The notes: generated by a model from the sequence alone, not told the origin. A stretch of DNA of 64,000 nucleotides from Bog-473 sp963741995 (GCA_963741995.1 CAVUKI010000004.1:40427-104426); one strand, 5' to 3'. Shown: positions 8,389 through 18,199, counted from the stretch's first letter. Numbers and translations are program-made.

Positions 8389-11184
8389 ATGAGCGTGTTC
8401 ACGAAGGTCCTGCGCGCCGGCGAGGGCAAGAAGGTCAGAAGGCTGGCCGAGCTCGTCCCTCTGGTCGGTGCCCTCGAACAAGAGATGCAGGGTCTGAGCG
8501 ACGAAGCCCTCGCCCACAAGACGGTGGAGTTCAAGGAGCGCTTGGATCAGGGCGAAACCCTCGACGACCTGCTCGTCGAGTCCTACGCCGTCGTACGTGA
8601 GGCGTCCTGGCGGGTCCTGGGCCAGCGCCACTTCGACGTGCAGTTGATGGGGGGCATGGCCCTGCACTTCGGGTGGATCGCAGAGATGAAGACCGGCGAG
8701 GGGAAGACGCTCGTCTCCACGCTGCCGGCCTACCTCAACGCCCTCGACGGCAGTGGTGTGCACATGGTGACGGTCAACGAGTACCTGGCCACCCGTGACT
8801 CCGAATGGATGGGTCGGTTGCACCGCTGGCTCGGCCTCACGGTGGGCCGGATCGGGGCGGACATCGAGGACGACTTCGTGAAGCGGCGGGCCTACGCGTC
8901 GGACATCACCTACGGCACGAACAACGAGTTCGGTTTCGACTACCTGCGTGACAACATGAAGCGATCCCGGGACGTCATGGCGCAACGGGGCCATGCCTTC
9001 GCCATCGTCGACGAGGTCGACTCCATCCTCATCGACGAGGCCCGCACGCCGCTGATCATCTCGGGGCCGGCCGACGAGGCGGCGCAGCTCTATTACCAGT
9101 TCGCGTCCATTGCCCGCACGCTCACCCGTGACGTCGACTACGAGGTCGACGAGGAGAAGAAGACGGTCGTCCCGCTCGAAGCGGGCATTGAGAAGGTGGA
9201 GCAGGCGGTCGGGGTCGAGAACATCTACGACGCCGTGTCGGTCAACTACGTCCATCAGCTGACGAAGGCCCTCACGGCGAAAGACCTCTACAAGCGGGAC
9301 AAGGACTACCTCGTGCAGAACGGCGAGGTGAAGATCGTCGACGAGTTCACCGGGCGCACGCTCGAAGGTCGTCGGTGGTCCGACGGTCTCCACCAGGCCG
9401 TCGAGGCCAAGGAGCGCGTGGCCATCAAGGAGGAGAACCACACCTGGGCCACGGTGACCCTGCAGAACTACTTCCGGCTGTACGACAAGTTGTCCGGCAT
9501 GACCGGCACCGCCGAGACCGAGGCCGGCGAGTTCGCGGCGACGTACGGCCTGCCGGTGGTGCCCATCCCGACCAACAAGGACATGGTCCGGCTCGACGAG
9601 CCGGACCTCGTGTTCAAGTCCGAGGAGGCGAAGTTCAACGCGGTGGTCGACGACATCGTCGAGCGCAACGAGCTCGGCCAGCCCATGCTGATCGGTACCG
9701 CCTCGGTGGCCAAGTCCGAGCTGCTGGCGCGCCTGCTCGAGAAGCGGGGCGTGACGCACAACGTGCTGAACGCCAAGCAGCATTTCCGGGAGGCCGAGGT
9801 CGTGGCGCAGGCCGGCCGGCGCGGTGCGGTCACGGTGGCGACGAATATGGCCGGCCGCGGCGTCGACATCATCCTCGGGGGCAATCCCGAGCTGCTGGCG
9901 CAACACGAGCTCGCTGCCGAGGGCGTCGACATCGAAAGTGAGGAGGGCGCGGCCGAGTTGGAGCGTCGGCAGACGGCAGTGGAGGCCCGTTGCCGCGCCG
10001 AAGGCGAAGAGGTGCGCAAGCTGGGCGGGCTCTACGTGCTGGGCAGCGAGCGCCACGAGAGCCGACGCATCGACAACCAGCTCCGGGGCCGGTCGGGACG
10101 CCAGGGCGACCCGGGGGAGAGCCGCTTCTACCTCAGCCTCGACGACGAACTCCTGCGCCTCTTCGCCACGGGCGCCATGAGCTGGGTCATGGGGCGGACG
10201 CTGCCCGACGACATGCCGATCGAGTCGAAGACGGTGGGCAAAGCGATCGAGCGGGCGCAGAACACCGTGGAGGCGCGGAACGCCGAAATGCGCAAGGACG
10301 CCCTCAAATACGACGAGGTGATGGACCAGCAGCGCAAGGTCATTTACGAGCGCCGGCTGCAGATCATCGACGGCGACGACCTCGAGGAGCACACCGAGGA
10401 CCTCCTGGCCGGCGCGGCGGAGAAGGTGGTGGCCGAGCACTGCCCGACCGAGTTCGAAGAGGATTGGGACCTCAAGGGCCTTGTCGACTCGCTGATGCAG
10501 TATTACCCGACGAAGTTCACCGTGGCCGACCTCGAGCAGGCCGCCACGACGGAGGACCTGGTCGAGTCGATCGTCGAAGAGGCGCTCGACTACTACGAGA
10601 AGCACGGGGAGGCGATGCCGGGCGGTGCGGACACCATGCGGCAGATCGAACGCGACGTCTACCTGCAGATCATGGACGCCCGCTGGCGCGACCACCTGGC
10701 CGAGATGGACAACCTCAAGGACGGCATCCACCTGCGCTGGACCGTCCAGGCCGACCCCCTCAACGCCTGGCAGCAAGAGGGCTACTCCATGTTCGGCCAG
10801 CTCATGGAGGTGATCGACAACGACTATCTCCGCTACATCCTCCACGTCGAGGCGGTCCAGGCACCGGCGGCCGAGCCGGACCTCGACAAGGCGGTCTACG
10901 CCGCCGCGGAGGACCCGGTGGCCGGGACGGGGGCGTTGGCCTCGGCGCTGCTGGAGGACCAGGGGACCAGCGTGCCGGCGCAGACATCCGTGCTGACCAG
11001 GCCCGACGGTGCCGGCCAAAACGGCCGGGCTGCCGGCGGCAAGGCGCAGATCAAGCGGCCCAACGCGCCCGATCCCGAGGCGTTGGTGCCAATCGTCAAG
11101 GAACAACACGAGAAGGTCGGCCGCAACGATCCCTGCTGGTGCGGGAGCGGCAAGAAGTACAAGTTCTGCCATGGCGCCGCCTGA
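8389..11184 (+). CDS. secA: Preprotein translocase ATPase SecA
   Basis: A 931-residue motor protein that pushes unfolded preproteins through SecYEG. The N-terminal nucleotide site MKTGEGKT is at 100-107. The DEVDSILIDEAR segment (DEAD-like Walker B), the preprotein cross-linking domain, and the second nucleotide domain with TNMAGRGVDI follow. The C-terminus carries the zinc/SecB-type motif CWCGSGKKYKFCH right at the end. Length and domain order are normal for housekeeping SecA1. The stop codon overlaps the prfB start by 14 bases, suggesting coupled expression. Confidence 0.97.
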   Translation: MSVFTKVLRAGEGKKVRRLAELVPLVGALEQEMQGLSDEALAHKTVEFKERLDQGETLDDLLVESYAVVREASWRVLGQRHFDVQLMGGMALHFGWIAEMKTGEGKTLVSTLPAYLNALDGSGVHMVTVNEYLATRDSEWMGRLHRWLGLTVGRIGADIEDDFVKRRAYASDITYGTNNEFGFDYLRDNMKRSRDVMAQRGHAFAIVDEVDSILIDEARTPLIISGPADEAAQLYYQFASIARTLTRDVDYEVDEEKKTVVPLEAGIEKVEQAVGVENIYDAVSVNYVHQLTKALTAKDLYKRDKDYLVQNGEVKIVDEFTGRTLEGRRWSDGLHQAVEAKERVAIKEENHTWATVTLQNYFRLYDKLSGMTGTAETEAGEFAATYGLPVVPIPTNKDMVRLDEPDLVFKSEEAKFNAVVDDIVERNELGQPMLIGTASVAKSELLARLLEKRGVTHNVLNAKQHFREAEVVAQAGRRGAVTVATNMAGRGVDIILGGNPELLAQHELAAEGVDIESEEGAAELERRQTAVEARCRAEGEEVRKLGGLYVLGSERHESRRIDNQLRGRSGRQGDPGESRFYLSLDDELLRLFATGAMSWVMGRTLPDDMPIESKTVGKAIERAQNTVEARNAEMRKDALKYDEVMDQQRKVIYERRLQIIDGDDLEEHTEDLLAGAAEKVVAEHCPTEFEEDWDLKGLVDSLMQYYPTKFTVADLEQAATTEDLVESIVEEALDYYEKHGEAMPGGADTMRQIERDVYLQIMDARWRDHLAEMDNLKDGIHLRWTVQADPLNAWQQEGYSMFGQLMEVIDNDYLRYILHVEAVQAPAAEPDLDKAVYAAAEDPVAGTGALASALLEDQGTSVPAQTSVLTRPDGAGQNGRAAGGKAQIKRPNAPDPEALVPIVKEQHEKVGRNDPCWCGSGKKYKFCHGAA

Positions 11185-12326
11185 CGGGCCGTCGGCCGAC
11201 CTCCCCCGCGACTTCACGTCTGAGCTCGCAGCGCTAGGGGAGCGGCTGGCCGAGGCGGAGCGCTATCTCGGGCGCGAGAAGCTCGAGGTGCGCCGGACCG
11301 AGCTCGAGGCCGAGGTGGCCCGGCCCGACCTCTGGGACGACGCCGACAACGCGCGCTCCGTGACCAAGGAGCTGGGACGGGTCTCCGCCGACCTGGAGCA
11401 GCTCGAGACGCTGCGAAGCGAGCTCGAGGACGCGCAGGCATTGCTCGAGCTGACTGACGAGTCTGCCGGCGAAGGCAGTGGCGACGCCGCGCTCGACGCC
11501 GAGTTGGTCGAGATGGTCGACGCCCTCGGGGCGCGCCTCGGAGCGTTGGAACTGCAGTCGCTGTTCTCCGGCGAATACGACGAGTTCGACGCTGTGTGCG
11601 AGGTACACGCCGGCGCCGGCGGGACGGACGCGCAGGACTGGACCGAGGTGCTGCTCCGGATGTACCAGCGCTGGGCCGAGCGGCGCGGCTTCACCGTCGA
11701 GGTTGACGAGGCGACCGAGGGGCAGGAGGCGGGTCTGCTCTCGGCCACCTTCATCGTCCACGGCCGGTTCGCCTACGGGCTGCTGGCCACCGAGCGCGGC
11801 GTGCACCGCCTGGTCCGGATGTCGCCCTTCGACTCGCAGCACCGCCGCCAGACGAGCTTCGCCTCCATGGACGTCACGCCCTTCCTCGAAGACGTCTCGT
11901 CCGAGGTGGAGATCGATGAGAAAGACCTGCGTATCGACACATATCGCTCCTCCGGGGCCGGGGGGCAGCACGTCAACAAGACGGATTCCGCCGTGCGCTT
12001 GACCCACCTGCCGACGGGGCTGGTGGTCTCCTGCCAGAACGAGCGCAGCCAGCACCAGAACAAGGCCAAGGCGATGCAGATCCTCGGGGCCAAGTTGGCC
12101 GAGCGAGCCCGCATGGAGCGCCGGGCCGAGCTCGACGCGCTCGAGCGGCGACCGGGTCGACAACGCGTGGGGTAACCAGATTCGCTCCTACGTGATGGCG
12201 CCGTACCAACTCGTCAAGGATCTCCGCACCAACTACGAAACGGGCAATGTCGAGGCGGTGCTCGACGGCGATCTCGATGCCTTCATGGAGGCCGAGTTGC
12301 GCCGCCAGCGCGAGGGCAGCTCGTAA
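11171..12326 (+). CDS. prfB: Peptide chain release factor 2, frameshifted near its 3' end
   Basis: RF2 reads stop codons UGA and UAA. The tripeptide discriminator SPF (RMSPFDSQHRR) and the catalytic GGQ (GAGGQHVNK) are both intact. The frame breaks near 12145-12155. The next frame supplies the missing family C-terminus (DRVDNAWGNQIRSY, then APYQLVKDLRTNYETG) up to a TAA ending at 12326. An extra G in GAGCGGCGAC would explain the break. This is not the programmed prfB frameshift, which occurs near codon 25 at a CUUUGAC site absent here. ATG 11171 lies inside the secA end. Confidence 0.92.
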
Positions 12327-13183
12327 ATCCATTCGTGGCGCGCCATCCGCGCGGCGCGCGTGATCCAGTGCCAGCAGCAGCGTGTTGCCGCGGGCAGATG
12401 CGCAGTGGACCGAAGAGGACCCGGCATGTGTCGTACTGGTCGGACCGGCGCCGGGACATGCGACATGCCGGTCGCACCGTGCGCCGAGGCTCACCCGTGG
12501 TCGACACCGCGGCGACTCCGAAGCGCCTTCGCACCACATCGACACGTGGTGGCTGAGCGACCGAGCGACCGAGCGACCGAGCGATCGCCGCGATCGCCGC
12601 GCCACCCACCCGAGGGTTGCCGGCGACCCCTCTCGGCTGCTCTCTGGCGTTACTCGACTGCAAGCAATCCACCCGCGGGGTCACGACTACGACGACCGGC
12701 CGTGCCGAGATGACCCCCATGACCTGCCGCGACGTCGATCGAGACGCGGTGCCTTCGTGATCCCGTTCCCGGCAGAAGGCTGGCCGGTCGTCCGTCACCC
12801 GGCCGGCGCGGCGGGCCTGGACAGGCCGGCGGAAGCGGTCAGCGGTCAGCGGCCGGACGCCGGGTCCGCACTGGCGAGATCTCCCCGCGTTGGGGGCGGT
12901 GCGAAGCCGGCAGCTGGCCGGGTGCCCCCGCCGTGGCGAGCGCCATGCGGTGGCGGCGACGCCTGCCGAGGGAGCGTGGACACACTGGTTCCCGGTCGTG
13001 CGGCGATGGGAGCGACCAACGAGGAGCGGAGGGGACGAGCCCGCCCCGGGCGGTTCACTCGGTCATTCGGACGGCCGGGCGCTGTGACCTGCGCCGGAGC
13101 CTATGACCCGATACCGCGATACAGACTCGTTAGGATTGCGTGGTGCCCCGCCTGCGTCAGCTGGGGCGACACCTCTCCTACCG
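12327..13183. other. Long gene-free spacer between prfB and ftsE
   Basis: An 857-base stretch with no supported gene, RNA or mobile element, which is long for this compact genome. Open frames cross it on both strands, but they are Arg/Pro/Gly-rich with no recognisable domain, which is typical of random reading in GC-rich DNA. It contains a short tandem repeat (12555-12600). The ftsE frame is open back to 13103 without family similarity. Confidence 0.55.
12555..12600. repeat. Short tandem repeat: 8-bp unit x4, then 9-bp unit x2
   Basis: GAGCGACC is repeated three times from 12555, followed by a fourth copy with one change (GAGCGATC). Overlapping its end, GATCGCCGC occurs twice in tandem (12583-12600). 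The tract is non-coding. It may be a slippage-prone or structure-forming element; no function is assigned. Confidence 0.7.
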
Positions 13184-13894
13184 ATGATCCGATTCGAAAA
13201 CGTCACCAAGACCTATAAGGGATCGACGGTCGCATTGCGCGATATCACCGTTGAGATCGACAAGGGCGAATTCGTCTTCCTCGTCGGCGCGTCCGGATCC
13301 GGGAAGACCACTTTCATCCGGCTCCTGCTGCGCGAGGAGCTCCCGGACACGGGCCAGATCCTCGAGGCGGGCCGCAACATCGTGGAGTTGCCGAAATGGC
13401 GGGTGCCGTACCTGCGCCGCAACATCGGCTGCGTCTTCCAGGACTTCCGGCTCCTGCCGAACAAGACCGTGTTCGAGAACGTGGCCTTTGCCCTGGAGGT
13501 CATCGGTCGACCCCGTCACGTCGTGGCCAACCAGGTGCCCCAGGTGCTGGACCTGGTCGGTCTGGCCAACAAGCGGGACAACTTGCCCGGGGAGCTCTCG
13601 GGTGGGGAACAGCAGCGTGTCGCGGTGGCCCGCGCCTTCGTCAACCGGCCCCTCATTCTGCTGGCGGACGAGCCCACGGGGAACCTCGACCCGCAGACCA
13701 GTCAGGGCATCATGCAGCTGCTCGACCGCATCAACCGGACCGGGACGACCGTGGTGGTGGCCACGCACGACGAGGTCCTGGTGGACAAAATGCGTCGGCG
13801 CGTCATTGAGCTGAGCAACGGGCGAATGGTGCGAGACCAGGCGCGCGGCGTGTACGGCTTCGACGGCTCCGGGCAAGGGCAGGAGGCCGTCTAG
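13184..13894 (+). CDS. ftsE: Cell division ATP-binding protein FtsE
   Basis: A 236-residue ABC ATPase that, with FtsX, couples the divisome to activation of peptidoglycan hydrolases. Walker A GASGSGKT is at 35-42, the ABC signature is LSGGEQQRVA, and Walker B is LLADEPTGNLD. The start is ATG 13184, where family similarity begins (MIRFENVTKTY). ftsX follows with no gap. In many actinobacteria the order is prfB-ftsE-ftsX-smpB. Here smpB does not follow, and a long spacer separates prfB. Confidence 0.95.
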   Translation: MIRFENVTKTYKGSTVALRDITVEIDKGEFVFLVGASGSGKTTFIRLLLREELPDTGQILEAGRNIVELPKWRVPYLRRNIGCVFQDFRLLPNKTVFENVAFALEVIGRPRHVVANQVPQVLDLVGLANKRDNLPGELSGGEQQRVAVARAFVNRPLILLADEPTGNLDPQTSQGIMQLLDRINRTGTTVVVATHDEVLVDKMRRRVIELSNGRMVRDQARGVYGFDGSGQGQEAV

Positions 13895-14782
13895 GTGGCA
13901 GTTTCAGTTGACTACGTCGTCCGCGAGACGGCGTCGAACCTGTGGCGGAACCGTCTCATGACGATCGCCGCCGTCCTGACTGTCGCCGTCTCGCTGTCGT
14001 TGGTGGGCGCGGCACTGCTGCTGCGCCAAGGTTCGGCCAACGCCACCGGAACGCTGGAGCGGGGCACCCAGGTCACTGTCTGGATGCAGCCCAATGCCAA
14101 TGCGCAGGAGATTTCCGCGGTGGGCACCGAACTGTCCCAGCTGAACTACGTCGCGCAGCCGTGCGCCTACTGGAACAAGGCGCGCAACTTCTCCGAGGCT
14201 CGGCGGCTGCTTCCCTCGGACGTCTTCCAGGCGACCACCGAATCGGAGATGCCGACCTCCTACTGGTGCACCCCCATTGCGTTGACCGACGCGGCCCAGG
14301 TCGTGCACACCTTCAGCGGCACCGCCGGCGTCCTGTCCGTGACCGAGCCTCAGCAGACCATCCACAACGAAGAGACCGTGATCAACGTCTCGAAGTGGGT
14401 CTGCCTGGCTGTGGCGATCGTCCTGATCATCTCGGCGGCCGTCCTGATCCTGAACACCATCCGGATGGCCATCTTCGCCCGACGTCGCGAGGTATCAGTG
14501 ATGAAGCTGGTTGGGGCCACCAACTGGTTCATTCGCATCCCATTCATGTCCGAAGGCCTCTTGCAGGGCCTGTTGGGATCGTTGCTGGCTGCGGTCGTCG
14601 TCTATTTCGTGTACCTCTTCATCAATCACGAAGGTGGCGGACGGACGACCAGCAACATCTTCACTGCGATGCACATGTCGGGTTCCGAGGTCCTGTTGAC
14701 CAACGTCGTCGTGGTCATTGTCGGCATGGCGATCGGCTCCATCGGCTCTGCCATCGCGATCCGACGCTTCCTCGACGTCTGA
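13895..14782 (+). CDS. ftsX: Cell division protein FtsX
   Basis: A 295-residue membrane partner of FtsE. A first membrane segment at about residues 23-43 is followed by an extracellular domain of about 125 residues with three cysteines (Cys90, Cys128 and Cys170). Three further membrane segments make up the C-terminal FtsX domain (about 170-195, 225-250 and 260-285). The start is GTG, directly after the ftsE stop. The extracellular loop is the part expected to contact a cell-wall hydrolase or its activator. Confidence 0.93.
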   Translation: MAVSVDYVVRETASNLWRNRLMTIAAVLTVAVSLSLVGAALLLRQGSANATGTLERGTQVTVWMQPNANAQEISAVGTELSQLNYVAQPCAYWNKARNFSEARRLLPSDVFQATTESEMPTSYWCTPIALTDAAQVVHTFSGTAGVLSVTEPQQTIHNEETVINVSKWVCLAVAIVLIISAAVLILNTIRMAIFARRREVSVMKLVGATNWFIRIPFMSEGLLQGLLGSLLAAVVVYFVYLFINHEGGGRTTSNIFTAMHMSGSEVLLTNVVVVIVGMAIGSIGSAIAIRRFLDV

Positions 14783-14786
14783 CGGC

Positions 14787-15062
14787 GTGACGGGCCGGCG
14801 GGACGCAGCCGCGAACGGCTCGAAGCCGGACCTGTCGCAGTCTCGCTTCTTCTGCAACAACGCCCGGAAGGGATCACTGGTGTGCGCCATCTTGGCCTTC
14901 GTTGCGCTGGTGATCGGTGGGGGCTTCGCCGAGATCAGCTCGAACGGGTCGCCGACGTCGCTCGAGACGGCAGTTGTCCGCTGGATCATCCTGGGATCCC
15001 TCGTCATCGGGCTGACCCTCTATGTGATCGGCGGTCGGACGCTCCGCAGCGGCCGGAGCTGA
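14787..15062 (+). CDS. Small two-helix membrane protein
   Basis: A 91-residue protein of unknown function that starts with GTG four bases after ftsX. The first 30 residues are polar. Two hydrophobic segments follow (about 32-50 and 63-82) and a short basic tail. The tight spacing suggests co-transcription with ftsEX. I recognise no family. It could be a divisome accessory or unrelated. Confidence 0.55.
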   Translation: MTGRRDAAANGSKPDLSQSRFFCNNARKGSLVCAILAFVALVIGGGFAEISSNGSPTSLETAVVRWIILGSLVIGLTLYVIGGRTLRSGRS

Positions 15063-15141
15063 TGGCCTCCCGTCGGGCCTGCAGTCCCAGACCTCGACGA
15101 GCTGCGCAACGCTGCGGCGCCATGTGGGCCAGACTGACGGC

Positions 15142-15363
15142 ATGGGGAGTGCCGGTGACAAGCCCAGGAAGCAAAAGCGGCGGTTGGCCAAGGTGCCGAA
15201 GTACGAGGAGCCCAACACGTTGCCGGCGCCCGGCCTGACGGGGAGCTCCGGAGGCGTGTACGGATCGCGCTACGGGCACTCGGCCGACCACCATCAGGAG
15301 AAGAAGCCAGGACGGTTCGGCGCGTTCGTCCTCCGCTGCCTGGGGATGAAGCCGAAGTCCTAG
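15142..15363 (+). CDS. Small basic hypothetical protein
   Basis: A 73-residue Lys/Pro/Gly-rich protein (PRKQKRRLAKVPKYEEPN near the start) with no membrane segment and no recognised domain. Its frame is clean to a TAG stop. The ATG at 15142 has a weak upstream site, and GTG 15124 is an alternative start. It sits between the membrane protein and ssb, all on one strand. Moderate doubt remains that it is real. Confidence 0.4.
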   Translation: MGSAGDKPRKQKRRLAKVPKYEEPNTLPAPGLTGSSGGVYGSRYGHSADHHQEKKPGRFGAFVLRCLGMKPKS

Positions 15364-15481
15364 GCATACACCCGGGCCCGGTGCAATTCGGGCTCGGTGA
15401 GGTTCGCTGCAAGGTTCGCGCCAAGGAGAGGCCATCACGCTGGGCCGCGCCCTCGGACGGAGGGCGTGCACGAAAGCGAGG

Positions 15482-15907
15482 ATGCAGATGGCCAATACCA
15501 CCACGATCACCGGGAACCTGACCCGTGAACCCGAGATCCGCTACACCCGCGAGGGGCAGGCAACGGCCCAGCTCGGCGTCGCCGTGAACCGGCGCTGGCA
15601 GGACCGTACGACTCAGGAATGGCAGGAGTCGACGTCCTTCTTCGACGTCATCTGCTGGCGCGATCTGGCGGAGAACGTGGCGCTGAGCCTGACCAAGGGC
15701 ATGCGCGTCGTCGTGACCGGTCGACTGGAGCACCGGACGTGGGAGACCGAGGAGGGAGAGCACCGTTCCAAGGTGGAGATCACGGCGGACGAAGTGGGCG
15801 CCAGCATGCGTTTCGCCACCGTCGACGTCCACAAGGTGGAGCGGCGCGGGTCGGCCTCGCCGGAGAGCGCTGAAGACGGGGCCGGGGCGTTGGCGGTCGA
15901 GGCCTGA
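15482..15907 (+). CDS. ssb: Single-stranded DNA-binding protein, short paralogue
   Basis: A 141-residue OB-fold protein (TITGNLTREPEIRYT, FFDVICWRDLAENV, GMRVVVTGRLEHRTW). It lacks the acidic DDDIPF-like tip that housekeeping SSB uses to recruit partners, ending instead in Ala/Glu/Gly. This fits the accessory SsbB class of actinobacteria rather than the replication SSB, which usually lies between rpsF and rpsR. The start is ATG 15482; an ATG two codons later is equally possible. Confidence 0.85.
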   Translation: MQMANTTTITGNLTREPEIRYTREGQATAQLGVAVNRRWQDRTTQEWQESTSFFDVICWRDLAENVALSLTKGMRVVVTGRLEHRTWETEEGEHRSKVEITADEVGASMRFATVDVHKVERRGSASPESAEDGAGALAVEA

Positions 15908-16109
15908 GTGGCGCCGTGGCTCATCGCCACGCCCGTATGCCCGACGCTGGCGACGCTGGCGGCGCACCTGGCCGGATCGACAGCACGTGTTGTCGTCGAT
16001 CCGGCCGTCGCCGCGGGAGCGACGGCGGCCGCTGTCATCTGTGCCGGTGCAATGCTGCTGCGCAGCCGAGCTCGGCCGCGGGCTCGAGACCGGGCGCCAT
16101 GATCGAGGT

Positions 16110-16574
16110 TCAGTCCCCGGTGCTGGCTCCGTCCGCCACGGCGGTGTTGCCTTCGGGCTCGTAACGCAGCGAGAGCGAGTTGACGCAGTAGCGCTGCCCG
16201 GTGTCGGTCGGCCCATCGGGGAAGACGTGCCCCAGATGTCCACCGCACCGGGCGCACAGGATCTCGGTGCGCGCCATGCCGAAGCCGCGCTCCTTGCGTT
16301 CCAGCACGGTCCCCGCGGCGGCGGCCCGATCGAAGCTGGGCCAGCCCGTGCCGGACTCGAACTTTGCATCGGTGTCGAAGAGCTCGGCGCCGCAGCCGGC
16401 ACAGCAGAAGACACCCGCCCCGTCGACGTGCAAAAGGTCGCCCGACCAGGGCGGCTCGGTCCCGGCCCGGCGCAGGACGGCGTAGCGGTCAGCGGGGAGC
16501 TCCGCCTTCCACTCCTCGTCCGACTTGGTGACCTCGAATGTCGCCTCTCCTCCACGGGATTTGCGGGTGAACAT
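16110..16574 (-). CDS. msrB: Peptide-methionine (R)-S-oxide reductase
   Basis: A 154-residue enzyme that repairs R-methionine sulfoxide in proteins. Two zinc-binding pairs (CAGC and CARC), the GTGWPSF motif and the catalytic Cys in RYCVNS are all present. I choose ATG 16574, preceded by GAGAAAGG, rather than the longer frame from 16607. The gene is complete and is alone on this strand. Confidence 0.93.
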   Translation of the reverse strand: MFTRKSRGGEATFEVTKSDEEWKAELPADRYAVLRRAGTEPPWSGDLLHVDGAGVFCCAGCGAELFDTDAKFESGTGWPSFDRAAAAGTVLERKERGFGMARTEILCARCGGHLGHVFPDGPTDTGQRYCVNSLSLRYEPEGNTAVADGASTGD

Positions 16575-16750
16575 GGTGAGCCTTTCTCTGCAACGGGAGT
16601 GCCCCACCCCTGCTCAGGAGCATCTCTCCTGCGTACGACGGCAGTTGGTCTGCGGTTTGACAACTCTCGGACAACGTATGGAAACTCCCTGGTGTTCGGC
16701 GTCCGGTGGCCGCCAGAGGGGGGGTGCAGGTCTGTGCGGAGGTGCCCGGA

Positions 16751-16978
16751 GTGGACACTCGGAAGAGGGTCAAGCTGTTCGTCGTCGGCGTGCTCCTGGG
16801 GATGAGCATGTTTCTCATCGGCGGCGTGGGAGTGGTGCCGGCGCACAAATCGCAGGAGCCGACGACCCAGCTGCAACCGTGGCTTCAGAGGACGGTGTGC
16901 GACTACCCGACGGTGGTTGATTGCACATCACAAGGGGCGGTGGTGACGTCGCCCGCAGTTGCGCACAGTCCGAGCTGA
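16751..16978 (+). CDS. Small single-helix exported or membrane protein
   Basis: A 75-residue protein starting at GTG 16751, with a good upstream site (GGAGGTG at 16739). A basic N-terminus leads into one hydrophobic helix (about residues 9-28). A roughly 45-residue outer part with two cysteines follows. No family is recognised. It is divergent from msrB and convergent with the amidohydrolase. The layout of a signal anchor plus a short extracytoplasmic tail is plausible for a real small protein. Confidence 0.45.
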   Translation: MDTRKRVKLFVVGVLLGMSMFLIGGVGVVPAHKSQEPTTQLQPWLQRTVCDYPTVVDCTSQGAVVTSPAVAHSPS

Positions 16979-16993
16979 CACGGCGCACTCGGT

Positions 16994-18199
16994 TCAAGCC
17001 GCCAGGCCGGCGGCTGCGTTGCCCATGAGGAAGAGGAAGTTGTCGGCGTAGAACTGCTGGCGTACCTCTGTACCAACGTCGCCGAGCGAAGCCTCGAAGC
17101 GCTCGAGTGGCTTGCGCCCTCCCTCCACATGTGGATAGTCGGACGAGAACAGCACCAGATCGGCGCCGGCCTGCTCCACGATCCAGCCGACGTCCTCGGT
17201 CGGGTAGGGCGTGAAGCGGCACTGGCGGTGCACGTAGTCGCTCGGCCGGAGCGAGAGCGCCTGGAGTCGTTCCTCGTGGCGGTGGAAGGCCTCGAAGGCG
17301 GATTCCATCTGGCGCAGCCATGACGGCACCCAGATAGCCCCCTGCTCGATCACGCCGATGCGGAGATCCGGAAACGCCTCGAGCACCCCGTCGAAGATCA
17401 GCGTGGCCAGCGTCTGGGCCGGCGGGACGGGGATGCCCATGTAGTCGACGGAACGGAAGTTCTCCTCGCCGCCGTGGAAATCAGGCGGCACCGGCTTGCC
17501 GTTGCGGAAGTAGTTCGGGTCGACGAGGGTCCCCGTGCCCCCCACGTGGAACACGACGGGGATGCCCGCTTCCTCGGCCCGGGCCCACACGCCGAACAAG
17601 TCGGTGTGGCTGGGCGATGACCGCGGTGGGCATCCCGAGGCGATCAAGAGGGCCGCCGCGCCCTGCGCCAGTGCGTCCTCGGTGGCGGACACCGCGCGGG
17701 CCGGGTCGACCAGCGGGATGTACAGGGAGGGCAACAGGCGCCGGTCGACCGCGCAGAACTCGAGCATGCCCCGGTTGTGGGCGCGGGCGGCGGCGTAGGC
17801 CAGCTCGGCGTCGGCGTGCTCCATGTCGTGCAGCCGCCCGTTGTGGAACGTGTTGAAGACGAGCTGGCTCGAGAACCCGAGCAAGTCGAGCGCGCGTCCA
17901 CGGTCCTCTGGAATGAACGATCCTGTGGCGGCGAAGTTCTTGCGCGCCATGATCTCCGCCTCCTCGTGTGCCCGGTACTCGGGTGAGGCGTGACGCGCCC
18001 GCAGCGCATCGAAGGCCGCGATGAGGTCGCGCTGCTGGTCGGCCGGATCGCCGGTCTGGCGCAGCTCGTTCCCCCCCGGGTAGCGCAGGACAGGCAGCCG
18101 GTCCCGGTAGGCGGCCTCCGCGTGGTCCTGCAGCCATGTGGGCGTCTCCATGATGTGGGCGTCGGCGTCGTGGACGATCCGGCCCTGGGAGTAGGCCAT
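16994..18199 (-). CDS. Amidohydrolase-2 family metal-dependent hydrolase
   Basis: A 401-residue TIM-barrel hydrolase or decarboxylase of the ACMSD/LigI type. Landmarks are DADAHIMETP near the N-terminus (the metal-binding DxH position), IPVVFHVGG in the middle, and LVLFSSDYPHVEGG near 355, where the late catalytic Asp sits. It faces away from the CoA-transferase gene across about 130 bases. Members of this family are frequent in actinobacterial steroid and aromatic catabolic clusters. The substrate cannot be read from the sequence. Confidence 0.85.
   Translation of the reverse strand: MAYSQGRIVHDADAHIMETPTWLQDHAEAAYRDRLPVLRYPGGNELRQTGDPADQQRDLIAAFDALRARHASPEYRAHEEAEIMARKNFAATGSFIPEDRGRALDLLGFSSQLVFNTFHNGRLHDMEHADAELAYAAARAHNRGMLEFCAVDRRLLPSLYIPLVDPARAVSATEDALAQGAAALLIASGCPPRSSPSHTDLFGVWARAEEAGIPVVFHVGGTGTLVDPNYFRNGKPVPPDFHGGEENFRSVDYMGIPVPPAQTLATLIFDGVLEAFPDLRIGVIEQGAIWVPSWLRQMESAFEAFHRHEERLQALSLRPSDYVHRQCRFTPYPTEDVGWIVEQAGADLVLFSSDYPHVEGGRKPLERFEASLGDVGTEVRQQFYADNFLFLMGNAAAGLAA

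Noticed and set aside
7996..11217. 1,073-residue frame on the minus strand
   Set aside because: It is the mirror of secA in a GC-rich genome, with Val/Leu/Asp/His-heavy composition and no domain. secA on the plus strand is unmistakable.
11171..12326. Programmed RF2 frameshift
   Set aside because: The break is near the 3' end, not near codon 25, and there is no CUUUGAC shift site. It is better explained by a base error.
12555..12600. CRISPR array
   Set aside because: Units are 8-9 bases with no spacers; this is a simple tandem repeat. No cas genes are in the window.
12382..13218. 278-residue frame between prfB and ftsE
   Set aside because: Arg/Pro/Gly-rich, spans the tandem repeat and overlaps ftsE out of frame. 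It has no domain.
15908..16102. 64-residue hydrophobic frame directly after ssb
   Set aside because: It starts at the base after the ssb stop and is Ala-rich with an Arg-rich end. There is no separate ribosome site or family. It could be real but is not supportable.
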